This document shows, piece by piece, positions 8,586 to 17,974 of a stretch of 64,000 nt of DNA. The notes under the pieces were generated by a model that did no database searches, was not told the DNA's origin, and saw only the letters and a program-made list of their open reading frames with translations. The stretch's first letter is position 1; each line of letters begins with the position of its first letter. Both the position numbers and the translations under genes were made by a program. The stretch lies in assembly GCF_000271485.2 (NCBI RefSeq), contig NZ_AKVN02000001.1:624001-688000 (forward strand), in the 5' to 3' direction. Origin of the DNA: Pelosinus fermentans DSM 17108 (lineage in GTDB: Bacteria > Bacillota > Negativicutes > DSM-13327).

Positions 8586-11450
8586 ATGGTAATGAAAGTT
8601 GTAGAGAGTGATATTGCGAAACTTCCCGATAATTATAGGAGTTTTTATCATGATGTTATAAAATTTATCCCTAGGGAACGAGTTTTTGTTGACCCGATTC
8701 GCACATTAGCATATGGTGCTGACGCTAGTTTTTACAGCATGCTTCCCAAAATCGTAATTAAAATAAAAAATGCAGAAGAAATGTCCAATATTTTAAAAAA
8801 GGCCAATCAGGTGAAAATTCCTGTGACTTTTCGTGCAGCAGGGACGAGCTTATCTGGACAATCTATTACGGATTCCGTGCTCTTAGTTGCTACAGAAGGC
8901 TGGCATAATTACTCCATTAGTCCTGGCGGTGAATCCATTGCGTTAGAGCCAGGGATTATTGGTTCTGAAGCCAATTCATATTTAAAATCCTATTCGCGAA
9001 AAATCGGACCGGACCCTGCAACCATTAACAATGCTATGATCGGTGGCATTGCAGCGAATAATGCCAGTGGTATGTGCTGTGGTACGGCTGATAATAGTTA
9101 TAAGACAGTTGAGAGCATGAAGCTTATTTTTGCAGATGGTTCAGTGCTGGATACGGCAAGCGCAGCTTCGCGAGAAGAATTTAAAAAAAATAATCCTTCC
9201 ATTATAGAAGAAATTGAAAAAATCCGTGATGAAATTAATGCAGACGCAGAGCTGACAAAGCTTATTAAGCGTAAATATAAAATTAAAAATACCACTGGAT
9301 ATGGTCTGAACTCTTTTGTCGATTATTCAGATCCTTTTGACATTATTAATCATTTAATGATCGGCTCAGAAGGCACATTAGGTTTTATTACGGAAATAAC
9401 CTATAAAACAGTCATTGAACATGAGCATAAAGCATCGGCATTAATGATTTTCCCTGATATGAATACCACTTGTCTGGCAGTAATGGAACTTGACCGTGAT
9501 TTGGTCGCTGCTGCTGAACTGATGGATCGTGCATCTCTTCGTTCTGTAGAGGATGAACCGGGAATGCCGGATTATTTAAAAACTTTATCACCGGATGCAG
9601 CTTCTTTATTGGTAGAAGTGCGGGCAGGAGATAAGGCGGCCTTAAATCAGTTAATTGAAGATGTAAAAGCACGCTTAGCAGATCTTCCTACTGTATTGCC
9701 AATTACTTTTACGGATGTTAAAGCAGAATATGAAGTTTTATGGCATATTCGTAAAGGAATTTTCCCTGCCGTTGGCGGTATGAGGAGACCTGGCACCTCT
9801 GTTATTATTGAGGATGTGGCTTTCCCGAAAGAACGAATGGCTGAAGCTGTGCTGGAACTTCGTAACATTATGAACAAATATAACTATGACGACGGCATCA
9901 TTTATGGACATGCTTTAGATGGCAATGTGCATTTTGTTGTAACGCAAACCTTTAAAAATCAAGAAGAAATTGAACGCTATCAGTCCTTAATCAAAGATGT
10001 TTGCGACATGGTAGTCAATGAGTATGGCGGATCGCTGAAGGCTGAGCATGGTACAGGCCGTAACATGGCACCATTTGTGGAAATGGAATGGGGCAAAACG
10101 GCTTATAGTTATATGCGCAAATTGAAAAAGGTATTTGATGCGGAACATACCTTAAACCCAGATGTTATTATCACGGATAACCAATTGCTTTATATTCAGA
10201 ACTTGAAGCCCATGGCTCAGGCTCATGAGATCATTGATAAATGTATTGAATGCGGTTTTTGTGAAATTAATTGTCCTTCGAAGAATCTTACAGCTACGCC
10301 TAGACAGCGTATTGTGGTGCAGCGTGAAATTGCCAGATTGCGCCAAACCGGCGAAGATCAGGAACGTCTGCGTCGTTTAGAAGAAGATTATGCCTATTTT
10401 GGTGATGAAACCTGTGCTACAGACGGATTGTGTTCTACCACCTGCCCTGTGGGCATTAATACAGGAGAGCACACGAAGCATTATCGGGCCCAATTAATGG
10501 GAGATAACGGAAAATCCATTGGACGTTTCATTACGAAAAATTTTGCCGGTGTAACAACTATGGCACGTATGGGACTGTCTAGTGCTAAAATAGCACATTC
10601 CGTACTCGGTACTTCTTTGATGGGCGGTATTGCTGGCGGACTTCATTCCATCAGCGGCCATAAAGTGCCTTTATGGAATCCTTGGATGGCAGGACCTGGT
10701 CAGACCCCTGATCCTTCCCGTTCCAAAAAGGGTGTAGATGGCCGTAAAGTCGTGTATTTCCCAAGTTGTGTGAGTCGTACTATGGGTGGTTCTGCTCCTG
10801 GCGATCGGGATAAACGTCAGCTTAGTCAGGTAATGATTCAATTGATGGAAAAAGCCGGTTATGAAGTGATTTTCCCTCGTGAGATGGATAAGTTATGCTG
10901 CGGTATGCCTTTTGAAAGTAAAGGGTTATTTGAGTCGGCAGATAAGATGAGCAGTGAATTGGAAAAAGAATTAATAGTTGTGAGCAATAATGGGGAGTAT
11001 CCTATTGTTTGTGATACAAGTCCTTGTATTTATCGTATGCGAAAAGTAATGGATAAGAAGCTGAAAATGTATGAACCCGTAGAATTTATCCACGACTACC
11101 TGTTTGACTTGCTGGAATTCAAACAACAGCCGGAAACCATTGCTGTACACGTAACTTGTAGTTCAACTAAATTAGGTCTTAAGGAGAAGTTTAAGAAATT
11201 AGCAGAAGCTTGTGCGACGAAGGTGGTCATGCCAGAGCGGGTTAGATGTTGCGGATTTGCTGGTGATAAAGGCTTTGAAGTACCAGAATTAAATGAATCT
11301 GCTCTAGCTGAGCTCAAAGACAGCTTACCTGCAGATTGTACTTCTGGTTATTCCAATAGCCGTACCTGCGAAATGGGTCTGGCCCATCGCAGCGGTCTTA
11401 GCTATCAATCCATGGTGTTCTTGGTTGATCGTTGTACAGTAGCAAAATAA
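8586..11450 (+). CDS. FAD- and Fe-S-containing D-lactate-type dehydrogenase (GlcD/GlpC fusion)
   Basis: About 954 residues. The N-terminal half is an FAD_binding_4 (PCMH) flavoprotein with VTFRAAGTSLSGQS and GSEGTLGFITEITY, then the FAD-oxidase C-terminal domain. Two [4Fe-4S] motifs follow: CIECGFCEINCP from residue 553 and CATDGLCSTTCP from 610. Two CCG domains follow with Cys pairs near 771 and 888. This order is that of quinone-linked D-lactate/2-hydroxyacid dehydrogenases; the exact substrate cannot be read from sequence. Several ATG codons compete; 8586 has AGGGGG at good spacing, and a TTG at 8556 is also in frame. It lies between cydAB and cydDC, so it may deliver electrons to the same quinone pool. 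Confidence 0.88.
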   Translation: MVMKVVESDIAKLPDNYRSFYHDVIKFIPRERVFVDPIRTLAYGADASFYSMLPKIVIKIKNAEEMSNILKKANQVKIPVTFRAAGTSLSGQSITDSVLLVATEGWHNYSISPGGESIALEPGIIGSEANSYLKSYSRKIGPDPATINNAMIGGIAANNASGMCCGTADNSYKTVESMKLIFADGSVLDTASAASREEFKKNNPSIIEEIEKIRDEINADAELTKLIKRKYKIKNTTGYGLNSFVDYSDPFDIINHLMIGSEGTLGFITEITYKTVIEHEHKASALMIFPDMNTTCLAVMELDRDLVAAAELMDRASLRSVEDEPGMPDYLKTLSPDAASLLVEVRAGDKAALNQLIEDVKARLADLPTVLPITFTDVKAEYEVLWHIRKGIFPAVGGMRRPGTSVIIEDVAFPKERMAEAVLELRNIMNKYNYDDGIIYGHALDGNVHFVVTQTFKNQEEIERYQSLIKDVCDMVVNEYGGSLKAEHGTGRNMAPFVEMEWGKTAYSYMRKLKKVFDAEHTLNPDVIITDNQLLYIQNLKPMAQAHEIIDKCIECGFCEINCPSKNLTATPRQRIVVQREIARLRQTGEDQERLRRLEEDYAYFGDETCATDGLCSTTCPVGINTGEHTKHYRAQLMGDNGKSIGRFITKNFAGVTTMARMGLSSAKIAHSVLGTSLMGGIAGGLHSISGHKVPLWNPWMAGPGQTPDPSRSKKGVDGRKVVYFPSCVSRTMGGSAPGDRDKRQLSQVMIQLMEKAGYEVIFPREMDKLCCGMPFESKGLFESADKMSSELEKELIVVSNNGEYPIVCDTSPCIYRMRKVMDKKLKMYEPVEFIHDYLFDLLEFKQQPETIAVHVTCSSTKLGLKEKFKKLAEACATKVVMPERVRCCGFAGDKGFEVPELNESALAELKDSLPADCTSGYSNSRTCEMGLAHRSGLSYQSMVFLVDRCTVAK

Positions 11451-11484
11451 CAAGTACTTTAGTACTATAATATGAGTTTCAAAA

Positions 11485-11523
11485 AGTTATGCTTCCTATT
11501 AAACAGTAGGGAGCATAACTTTT
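11485..11523 (+). terminator. Terminator after the lactate-type dehydrogenase
   Basis: AGTTATGCTTCCTA (11485-11498) pairs with TAGGGAGCATAACT (11507-11520) with one mismatch, followed by TTT. This is a good intrinsic terminator for the preceding gene. Confidence 0.75.
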
Positions 11524-11542
11524 GCTACTATTAAAACTCTAT

Positions 11543-11639
11543 GAACCACAAAGGCACAATGCCGCTAATGCGGCACACAAAGGAGAACACAAAAATAAGT
11601 TTTAAATACCCCTTTGTGTACTTTGTGTCTTTGTGGTTG
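11543..11639. repeat. Intergenic palindrome, CACAAAG type
   Basis: The left arm at 11543-11559 (GAACCACAAAGGCACAA) is mirrored by the right arm ending at 11639 (CTTTGTGTCTTTGTGGTT). A small internal hairpin, TGCCGC/GCGGCA, interrupts the left arm. It belongs to the same family as the other intergenic palindromes of the window, with CACAAAG replacing CGCGAAG. No coding sequence is credible here. Confidence 0.75.
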
Positions 11640-11689
11640 AATTCGTTTGGTTTAAATATTTTAAGAAAAAAGGGCAAGAAAAAATGATT

Positions 11690-11878
11690 GAACCGCGAAG
11701 GTGCGAAGAGATGCGAAGAACACGAAGGGGGATATCGGCCTGTCATTGCGAGCATAGCGAAGCAATCCCCTGCCTCTTACAAGATTGCTTCGCTATGCTC
11801 GCAATGACAAATCAATGTTACATCCATCCTTCCGAAGGAATATTTTCATTCTTTCTGTTCTTCGCGTCTTCGCGGTTC
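11690..11878. repeat. Intergenic palindrome, CGCGAAG type, containing a second palindrome
   Basis: The outer arms are GAACCGCGAAG (11690-11700, continuing with GCGAAGA units to about 11730) and CTTCGCGGTTC (11868-11878). Nested inside is an unrelated perfect 27-bp inverted repeat (11741-11767 with 11783-11809, 15-base loop) carrying ATTGCGAGCATAGCGAAGCA. This looks like one small palindromic element inserted in another. Confidence 0.8.
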
Positions 11879-11998
11879 AAAATATCTTTTCTCCGATATT
11901 AGCAGGTAATTTTTTTACAGAGAGAGGAACGGTTAGGGAGCATCGTGAATATATTGATGAATATACGAGAAATGTAGAAGATATTGGAGTCTGATATA

Positions 11999-13189
11999 AT
12001 GGATGACATGGAACAGGGGTATTCCCGGTTACTAAAGAAAAAGCAGAAAAAAGCAATCCATTTATCTAAGCAAATTGCTTTCGTGCAATATACTTTAGCT
12101 ATAGTAATTAGTTTTTCCATCCTGTTAAGCCTAGTGTGGTTAGGGTGGCAGTATGGAGGCACTAGCGTGACAGTTGCTAGTTCATCTGGGCATCAGGTAA
12201 TTACTTCGCAGCAGCCTGTGGCTGGACCTAGTTATTTAAAGGCATTCCCGATGGTCGATGGGATGGCAGGAGCTTCAGCAACCTTAAAAGGAGCATTGCC
12301 GGCTTGCCGAATTGTCATTAATTTGCCTAGTCGCACTCTTGATTTTTATAATGAAAATCAGTTGGTGAAAACCTATCCTGTAGCGATTGGCAAACCTGCT
12401 ACACCGACACCTATTGGCAGTTTTACTATTCAATATAAAGAGATTAACCCTTGGTGGTATCCTCCTAAAGGCAAGAAGATTGTACCTTCTGGTCCTGATA
12501 ATCCTTTGGGATACCGCTGGATGGAGTTTGCTCCTTTATATGGTATTCATGGCACGAATGAACCGTGGGCAATTGGAGGCTGGGTTTCAAACGGCTGTGT
12601 CCGCATGAATGAATTTGATGTGGAAGAATTATTTGAAGCTGTTCCTTATGGAACTGGCGTATACATACAGTATGATCTGGTGAGAATAGAAAAAAATACC
12701 ACGGGCCAAGTTTCTATAGGAGTCTATCCGGATTTATACGGTTTAAAAAGACAGCCCGTCACAGTTCTTGAGATCGAACATAAGCTGCTTGAAGCGGGTA
12801 TACCTAACTTCGCCGACTCCAGTACCCTGCAAAGTATAATTGCGCAGCGTCAAGGGCATCAAAATCCTTTGTTTCAAGTTCATAATTTCAAAGTGAATGG
12901 AATACTTCTGCCAGATTCGATTATTGCCAGCCAGGGACAAAACTTTGTTCCAATTTGGGCAGTAGCGAATTTTTTTCACACGGATGTAGTATGGGATGAA
13001 CAGCAGCAGTTGGTATATAGTCATCAGCAGGCTGTGCCTGGTTTTGTAAAAGGAAAGATTCTCTATGTAACCCAACATGATGTACAGTCTTTGTTTGGCG
13101 GTATGTGGCTTTGGAAAGAGACTGATAATTGCTGGGAGTTATCGGCTTTTGCAATTGGAAAGAGCGGCTCGGCAGGGCAGCAGAAATAA
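11999..13189 (+). CDS. Membrane-anchored L,D-transpeptidase (YkuD family)
   Basis: 396 residues. A single N-terminal membrane segment (FVQYTLAIVISFSILLSLVWLG) anchors it facing the envelope. The YkuD domain carries the catalytic signature HGTN (His184) and SNGCVRM (Cys200), so it should form or edit 3-3 peptidoglycan cross-links or attach proteins to peptidoglycan. The C-terminal ~90 residues (VNGILLPDSIIASQGQNFVP onward) resemble a copper-amine-oxidase-N/stalk-type domain often found in Firmicute cell-wall proteins. ATG 11999 is chosen because TTGGAG lies nine bases upstream; an in-frame TTG at 11984 is part of that site. It stands alone between two palindromic regions and ends at a good terminator. 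Confidence 0.9.
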   Translation: MDDMEQGYSRLLKKKQKKAIHLSKQIAFVQYTLAIVISFSILLSLVWLGWQYGGTSVTVASSSGHQVITSQQPVAGPSYLKAFPMVDGMAGASATLKGALPACRIVINLPSRTLDFYNENQLVKTYPVAIGKPATPTPIGSFTIQYKEINPWWYPPKGKKIVPSGPDNPLGYRWMEFAPLYGIHGTNEPWAIGGWVSNGCVRMNEFDVEELFEAVPYGTGVYIQYDLVRIEKNTTGQVSIGVYPDLYGLKRQPVTVLEIEHKLLEAGIPNFADSSTLQSIIAQRQGHQNPLFQVHNFKVNGILLPDSIIASQGQNFVPIWAVANFFHTDVVWDEQQQLVYSHQQAVPGFVKGKILYVTQHDVQSLFGGMWLWKETDNCWELSAFAIGKSGSAGQQK

Positions 13190-13279
13190 AAATATTGCAT
13201 GTTAGGAAAAAGCTCGTTATTATAGAATAAGATCGTTATTGCGCTGATAAATCCTTTGGTCTGTGAAAAGAAACTACTA

Positions 13280-13308
13280 CGGCAGCATGATGACATGCTG
13301 CCGTTTTT
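13280..13308 (+). terminator. Intrinsic terminator after the L,D-transpeptidase
   Basis: CGGCAGCATG (13280-13289) pairs perfectly with CATGCTGCCG (13294-13303), loop ATGA, followed by five T. Confidence 0.92.
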
Positions 13309-13340
13309 CCAGTAAGTAGAGAAAAAATAAAGGGAACGTT

Positions 13341-13440
13341 AACACAGAGGGCACAGAGATCCACGGAGAACACAGAGAGTGTACGCTGAGGGGATGCTTT
13401 TATTCTATCGATCCTTTCTCTGTGCCTCTGTGGTTCGATT
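13341..13440. repeat. Intergenic palindrome, CACAGAG type
   Basis: The left arm AACACAGAGGGCACAGAG (from 13341, with a further CACAGAGAG to 13379) mirrors CTCTGTGCCTCTGTGGTT (13418-13435). It is a third lexical variant of the family, with CAGAG units. Confidence 0.7.
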
Positions 13441-13460
13441 ATTTATGTTTTAATTTTCAT

Positions 13461-13481
13461 ATTCTTCGCATCTTCGCGTTT
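13461..13481. repeat. Isolated right half-arm, CGCGAAG type
   Basis: ATTCTTCGCATCTTCGCGTTT is the right arm of the CGCGAAG palindrome without a matching left arm nearby. It sits just upstream of cydD. Confidence 0.65.
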
Positions 13482-13546
13482 AAAATGTTTTATTTTTTAG
13501 GACAAGCTTATGGTAAGAGCAGATCTAGAAGGACGGGAGTATACGT

Positions 13547-15277
13547 ATGGTTGATAAACGACTTATGAATCAGCTGAAGCAGCATCGACGGCAGTTTTCT
13601 GTATTGGTTGGCCTGGGGCTGGGTGGTGGAGTGCTCGCTGTATTGCAGGCTGATTTCATGGCTAAAATTATAAATGGTGTTTTTTTAGCCCAATTGGATT
13701 GGGCAGGAGTCAGCCAGTGGATGGCTGCTTTATTTGTTGTAATGACTATGCGCAGCATATTTGTTTGGTTAATTGAAGTGACGGCCCATTCTTTGGCTGC
13801 TTATATAAAAAAGTCTATGCGGCAGAGGATCTTGACTTCGCTTTTTGCTTTAGGACCCATGTATATCAAAAGGCAGCAAACAGGAGAATTAATTAATGTA
13901 CTGGTGGAGGGTGTAGAAAATCTGGAACCTTATTTTGCTAAATTTCTGCCCCAATTATTTACTGCGGTTACTGTTCCTCTCGTTGTGCTGTCAGTAGCAT
14001 TTCCTCTTGATATCACTACAGGTATTATTTTATTGCTGACTGCGCCGCTGATTCCCGTTTTTATGATATTGATAGGACGTACAGCAGAACAGGTTAATAA
14101 GCGTCAGTGGGAGACCTTGTCCCGCCTGAGTGCTCATTTTCTGGATGTGCTGCAGGGCTTGACGGTGCTGAAAATTTTTGGACGCAGTATTGAGCAGATA
14201 CAGGTCATTCATCGTATGAGTTCAGAGTTTCGTGATAAGACTCTTGGCGTGTTAAAAATTGCATTCTTATCCGCTTTGGTATTGGAATTAGTCGCAACGA
14301 TTAGTACGGCCTTAGTGGCTGTAACCATAGGACTGAAGCTGCTGTATTATAAGATGGAGTTCAGCCAAGCATTTTTCTTATTGCTCTTGGCTCCTGAGTT
14401 TTATTTGCCTTTGCGTCAATTAGGTACTCATTTTCATGCAGGAATGGCTGGAAGTGCAGCAGCAGAACGTATCTTTGGAATTTTATCCTTGCCTAAAAGT
14501 TGGGATGTGAAGGAGAGGACGATCCCTCTGGCCCGGCAGCAGCAAATAAGTATTGCCTTTGAAAATGTACATTATGCTTATGACAATGGGGAACGCCTGG
14601 CATTAAATGGCGTATCTTTTGCAATAAAGCCAGGAGAGACCGTGGCTTTAGTCGGAGCCAGCGGCTCTGGAAAAAGTACGATCGCCAGTTTATTATTAGC
14701 ATTTATGCACCCTGATAAAGGGCATATCACAGTCAATGATATGAATTTGACCGATATAAGACTAGAAGACTGGTTATCTCAGGTTGCTTTTGTGCCTCAG
14801 TCCCCTCACTTATTTTATAAATCAGTGGCGGATAACATTCGATTAGGGCGAGAGAATGCCAGCTTGGAGACGATCATGCAAGCGGCAAAAAATGCTGGTG
14901 CTCATGAGTTTATTATGGGGCTGCCAGAAGGCTATGATACTCTGGTGGGAGAAGGCGGACATGGATTAAGCGGCGGAGAGTGTAAGCGCTTAGCCATTGC
15001 CAGGGCATTTTTGCAGGATGCTCCTTTTTTACTGTTAGATGAAGCGACTGCAGGCCTGGATCCGCAAAGTGAAGCTGTAATTGATGAAGCGTTAAGCAGA
15101 CTGATGCAAAAACGTACTGTATTAATTATTGCTCATCGACTAAGTACTGTGTACAAAGCTCATTGTATCGTGGTGCTTCATGACGGAAAACAGGCTGAAG
15201 CTGGACCCCATGAGGAATTAATGAAGAATCAGGGTTTATATTCTCAGCTGGTGTTGGCCTTTAGAGGTGAAAAATGA
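13547..15277 (+). CDS. cydD: ABC exporter subunit CydD (cysteine/glutathione export, cytochrome bd assembly)
   Basis: 576 residues: an N-terminal six-helix ABC membrane domain and a C-terminal ATPase domain. The Walker A motif is GASGSGKST, Walker B is FLLLDEAT, and the signature is LSGGECKR, with Glu at the usual Gln position. CydDC is a heterodimeric exporter of thiols needed to assemble cytochrome bd. The start is supported by GGGAG seven bases upstream. It overlaps cydC by four bases (ATGA). The pair is separated from cydAB by the lactate-type dehydrogenase and the transpeptidase, an unusual split. CydD rather than another half-transporter is inferred from the pairing with cydC and the nearby cydAB. 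Confidence 0.9.
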   Translation: MVDKRLMNQLKQHRRQFSVLVGLGLGGGVLAVLQADFMAKIINGVFLAQLDWAGVSQWMAALFVVMTMRSIFVWLIEVTAHSLAAYIKKSMRQRILTSLFALGPMYIKRQQTGELINVLVEGVENLEPYFAKFLPQLFTAVTVPLVVLSVAFPLDITTGIILLLTAPLIPVFMILIGRTAEQVNKRQWETLSRLSAHFLDVLQGLTVLKIFGRSIEQIQVIHRMSSEFRDKTLGVLKIAFLSALVLELVATISTALVAVTIGLKLLYYKMEFSQAFFLLLLAPEFYLPLRQLGTHFHAGMAGSAAAERIFGILSLPKSWDVKERTIPLARQQQISIAFENVHYAYDNGERLALNGVSFAIKPGETVALVGASGSGKSTIASLLLAFMHPDKGHITVNDMNLTDIRLEDWLSQVAFVPQSPHLFYKSVADNIRLGRENASLETIMQAAKNAGAHEFIMGLPEGYDTLVGEGGHGLSGGECKRLAIARAFLQDAPFLLLDEATAGLDPQSEAVIDEALSRLMQKRTVLIIAHRLSTVYKAHCIVVLHDGKQAEAGPHEELMKNQGLYSQLVLAFRGEK

Positions 15278-17001
15278 GTATATTCCTACGTTTATTGCAA
15301 ATTATGGGTTCTTCTTGGCGGACCATGGTGATGGCAGGTCTCTTTGGTTTTTTAACCGTTGGGAGTAATATCGGATTGATGGCAGCATCTGCATATTTGA
15401 TTTCTGGTGCTGCTTTGCATCCTTCCATTACAGAGTTATCCATTGCCATTGTGGGAGTGCGTTTTTTTGGAATCGCCCGGGCGATTTTTCGTTACTTAGA
15501 ACGTTATGTTTCTCATGATGCCACATTTCGTTTGTTAGGTACCGTACGGGTATGGTTTTATACAAAGTTAGAAGGTTTAGCGCCAGCCCGGCTTTTGGAA
15601 TGGAGAAGCGGTGAGCTTTTTAGTGCTATCGTTAGTGATGTGGAGACGCTAAAGGAATTTTATCTTCGGGTATTGGCTCCCCCTTTCATTGCCATTTTAG
15701 TGGTAGTTGGCACATGTTTGTTTCTGGCACAATTTAATTTGGTCTTTGTGTATGTACTAACCGGCGGAGGGATATTCCTTGGGGTACTCTTGCCCCTGGC
15801 CGTTTCTCGGGTACAAAAATCCTTGGCAGAGGAGTTAGTGACGGCGAGGATGCAGATGAAAGCCCAATTGGTGGATAGTATTACAGGCATTGTGGAGCTT
15901 GCTGCTTTTGGTCAGACTCACCGCCAAGCTCAGAATATTGCTGAACTTGATGAAGAATTGGCAGGGATTCAGGGCAAAGTGGTGAACCAGGCAGGGATGA
16001 TCGATGCCCTGGGGTTATTTATCGTAAATGCTACGGTGTGGCTAGTCCTGTGGTTTGCAATACCCTTAGTACACAGTGGCCAGTTGGAGGGTATTTATTT
16101 AGCAGTTGTAGCCCTAACGGTGCAAAGCAGCTTTGAGGCTGTACTGCCCCTGCCATTGGCAGTACACTTTTTGGCTGAAAGCATGGCAGCCGCCAGACGG
16201 CTGTTTGGGATTGTCGACCGGGTACCGGCGGTTATTGAACAGACCGAAGGTATTTTAACCGGGACGGATGGGACGCTTACAGTAAAAGACTTGAGTTTTC
16301 GTTATCGTGCAGATGGGGCGGCAGTTTTGCGTAATATTTCCTTTACTGCTGCTTCTGGACAAAGTGTGGCGATTGTTGGTCCAAGCGGGGCAGGGAAAAG
16401 TACATTATTATACGTTTTGCTGCGCTTTTGGGAGTATGAAGAAGGAAGCATCCTTCTTGGCAGTCATGAGTTAAAGAAGTATCAGTCTCAAAATCTGAGG
16501 ACGATGTTTAGTGTGGTATCCCAGCAAAGCCACATGTTTAATGCCAGCATTCGGGATAATATTTTACTGGCAAAGCCTGATGCCAGTGAAGCAGAGTTTG
16601 AGCAAGTAATAGAGAACTCAGAGCTGACAGAGCTGCTAAAATCTCTGCCCCAAGGTTCGGATACGATGGTGGGGCAGAATGGTTTTGCTTTATCCGGAGG
16701 GCAGCGTCAGCGCATTGCTATTGCCCGGGCTTTACTGCGGAATGCTCCTATTCTCATTTTAGATGAACCAACTGTTGGACTTGATTCTTTAACAGAAGAG
16801 GCTGTTATGGGGACTCTTGCCAAGTTAATGGCTGGGCGTACTACGATTTTGATCACCCATCGATTGACAGGTCTTAAGCATATGGATACTATTTTTGTGC
16901 TTGAGGCTGGGCGAATTATTGAGCAGGGGACTCAGGAAGAATTACTCAAAAATGAAGGTTTATTTTATCAGTTATGGCATTTACAGCATGATGTGGTATA
17001 A
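15274..17001 (+). CDS. cydC: ABC exporter subunit CydC (thiol export, cytochrome bd assembly)
   Basis: 575 residues, a second half-transporter with an N-terminal membrane domain (LFGFLTVGSNIGLMAASAYLI and the FRYLERYVSHDATFRLL signature typical of CydC). Its ATPase domain has GPSGAGKST, LSGGQRQR and ILILDEPT. It partners CydD in the periplasm-directed thiol exporter. Its ATG overlaps the cydD stop by four bases, which couples their translation. No clear terminator follows. Confidence 0.92.
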   Translation: MSIFLRLLQIMGSSWRTMVMAGLFGFLTVGSNIGLMAASAYLISGAALHPSITELSIAIVGVRFFGIARAIFRYLERYVSHDATFRLLGTVRVWFYTKLEGLAPARLLEWRSGELFSAIVSDVETLKEFYLRVLAPPFIAILVVVGTCLFLAQFNLVFVYVLTGGGIFLGVLLPLAVSRVQKSLAEELVTARMQMKAQLVDSITGIVELAAFGQTHRQAQNIAELDEELAGIQGKVVNQAGMIDALGLFIVNATVWLVLWFAIPLVHSGQLEGIYLAVVALTVQSSFEAVLPLPLAVHFLAESMAAARRLFGIVDRVPAVIEQTEGILTGTDGTLTVKDLSFRYRADGAAVLRNISFTAASGQSVAIVGPSGAGKSTLLYVLLRFWEYEEGSILLGSHELKKYQSQNLRTMFSVVSQQSHMFNASIRDNILLAKPDASEAEFEQVIENSELTELLKSLPQGSDTMVGQNGFALSGGQRQRIAIARALLRNAPILILDEPTVGLDSLTEEAVMGTLAKLMAGRTTILITHRLTGLKHMDTIFVLEAGRIIEQGTQEELLKNEGLFYQLWHLQHDVV

Positions 17002-17126
17002 TATTCAAGAAAAAGATTATATACGATGCATTAAAAAACTTGTATAGCAATTGTTATGCAATTAGAAATACATGTTAATTAGCAGTATATTATAGATTGC
17101 TTATGATAGGAGATGGAGTAGGAGAT

Positions 17127-17813
17127 ATGCTAGAGGCCTTATTTTCTGTAGAAAAAAATTGCCCTATTTGTCAAGAAACTTTCCAGGTAACACGGGTGCG
17201 GTCCCGCTTGGTAATGATGAAGCAGGATTCGGATTTTTGTTCTTATTATAAAGATATCAATCCTTATTATTATAAAATCTGGATGTGTCCCCATTGTGGC
17301 TATGCAGCACAGGATAATTATTTTGAAGAAATTCAGCCTGCGGCGGCAGAGCGCATACAAGGATTTTTTGCAGACCGGAATATAAAAATTGATTTAAGCG
17401 GGACACGCAGCAGGGAACAGGGCATTGTAAGCCATCAATTGGCGATTGTTTGTGCTGAATTGGCATCCGTTCCTGCCAGCAGATTGGCTGGACTGCATAT
17501 GCGATTAGGCTGGCTGTATCGGGAGGCTAAAGCGGTAGAGCAGGAACAAGCTACTTTGCTTAAGGCAGTTGATTATTATGAGCACGCTTTGGACAATGAA
17601 AGTATGCCTGTGGGTCCAATGACGGAGTTGACGATTACCTATTTGATTGGTGATTTGCTGCGTCGGACAGGTCAGAGCGAGAGAGCATTGCTGTATTTAA
17701 ATAAAGTCGTTAGCAGCCCTAAAGCCAGGCAGGAAAAAAGGATTGCTGATTTAGCCCGGGATGCTTGGCAGGAAGTGCGTGCCCAAAGACGTGAAAAAGA
17801 GGAAAATGCATAA
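17127..17813 (+). CDS. DUF2225 family protein with zinc-ribbon-like cysteines
   Basis: About 228 residues. The N-terminal part has two Cys pairs, CPICQ and CPHCG, that could bind zinc, and the pattern SDFCSYYKDINPYYYKIWMCPHCGYAA typical of DUF2225. The C-terminal half looks like tetratricopeptide-type helices (MRLGWLYREA, YEHALDNE, ALLYLNKVV). The biochemical role of the family is not known to me. ATG 17127 is chosen over a TTG at 17097 and an ATG at 17103, because GGAG lies eight bases upstream and the family normally begins MxxLF. It stands between cydC and the serine T-box with no obvious functional link. Confidence 0.82.
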   Translation: MLEALFSVEKNCPICQETFQVTRVRSRLVMMKQDSDFCSYYKDINPYYYKIWMCPHCGYAAQDNYFEEIQPAAAERIQGFFADRNIKIDLSGTRSREQGIVSHQLAIVCAELASVPASRLAGLHMRLGWLYREAKAVEQEQATLLKAVDYYEHALDNESMPVGPMTELTITYLIGDLLRRTGQSERALLYLNKVVSSPKARQEKRIADLARDAWQEVRAQRREKEENA

Positions 17814-17939
17814 GCAAGATGCAGCATTTAGCCCTTTAAGTGAAAAATAGTCAAGTGGATGCAGTGAGTGTACAGTTTCAGAGAGTAAAACCTTAAAAAC
17901 TGAGGAAGGACTGGGAAAGTGTTTTCTGTAAAAATACAC

Positions 17940-17968
17940 TTGACTTTCATAAGGTGATAAAATATAAT
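17940..17968 (+). promoter_or_regulatory. Strong promoter of the serine T-box operon
   Basis: TTGACT (17940-17945) and TATAAT (17963-17968) are separated by exactly 17 bases. Transcription should start near 17975, giving a leader of about 300 bases that contains the T-box. Confidence 0.88.
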
Positions 17969-17974
17969 ATGTTT

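Noticed and set aside
11633-11902. Open reading frame of 89 codons across the palindromic region
   Set aside because: It is made almost entirely of repeat arms and the nested palindrome, has no ribosome site and encodes a low-complexity product.
12743-13296. Minus-strand reading frames opposite the L,D-transpeptidase
   Set aside because: They are shadows of the real gene and its terminator, with no start site or family match.
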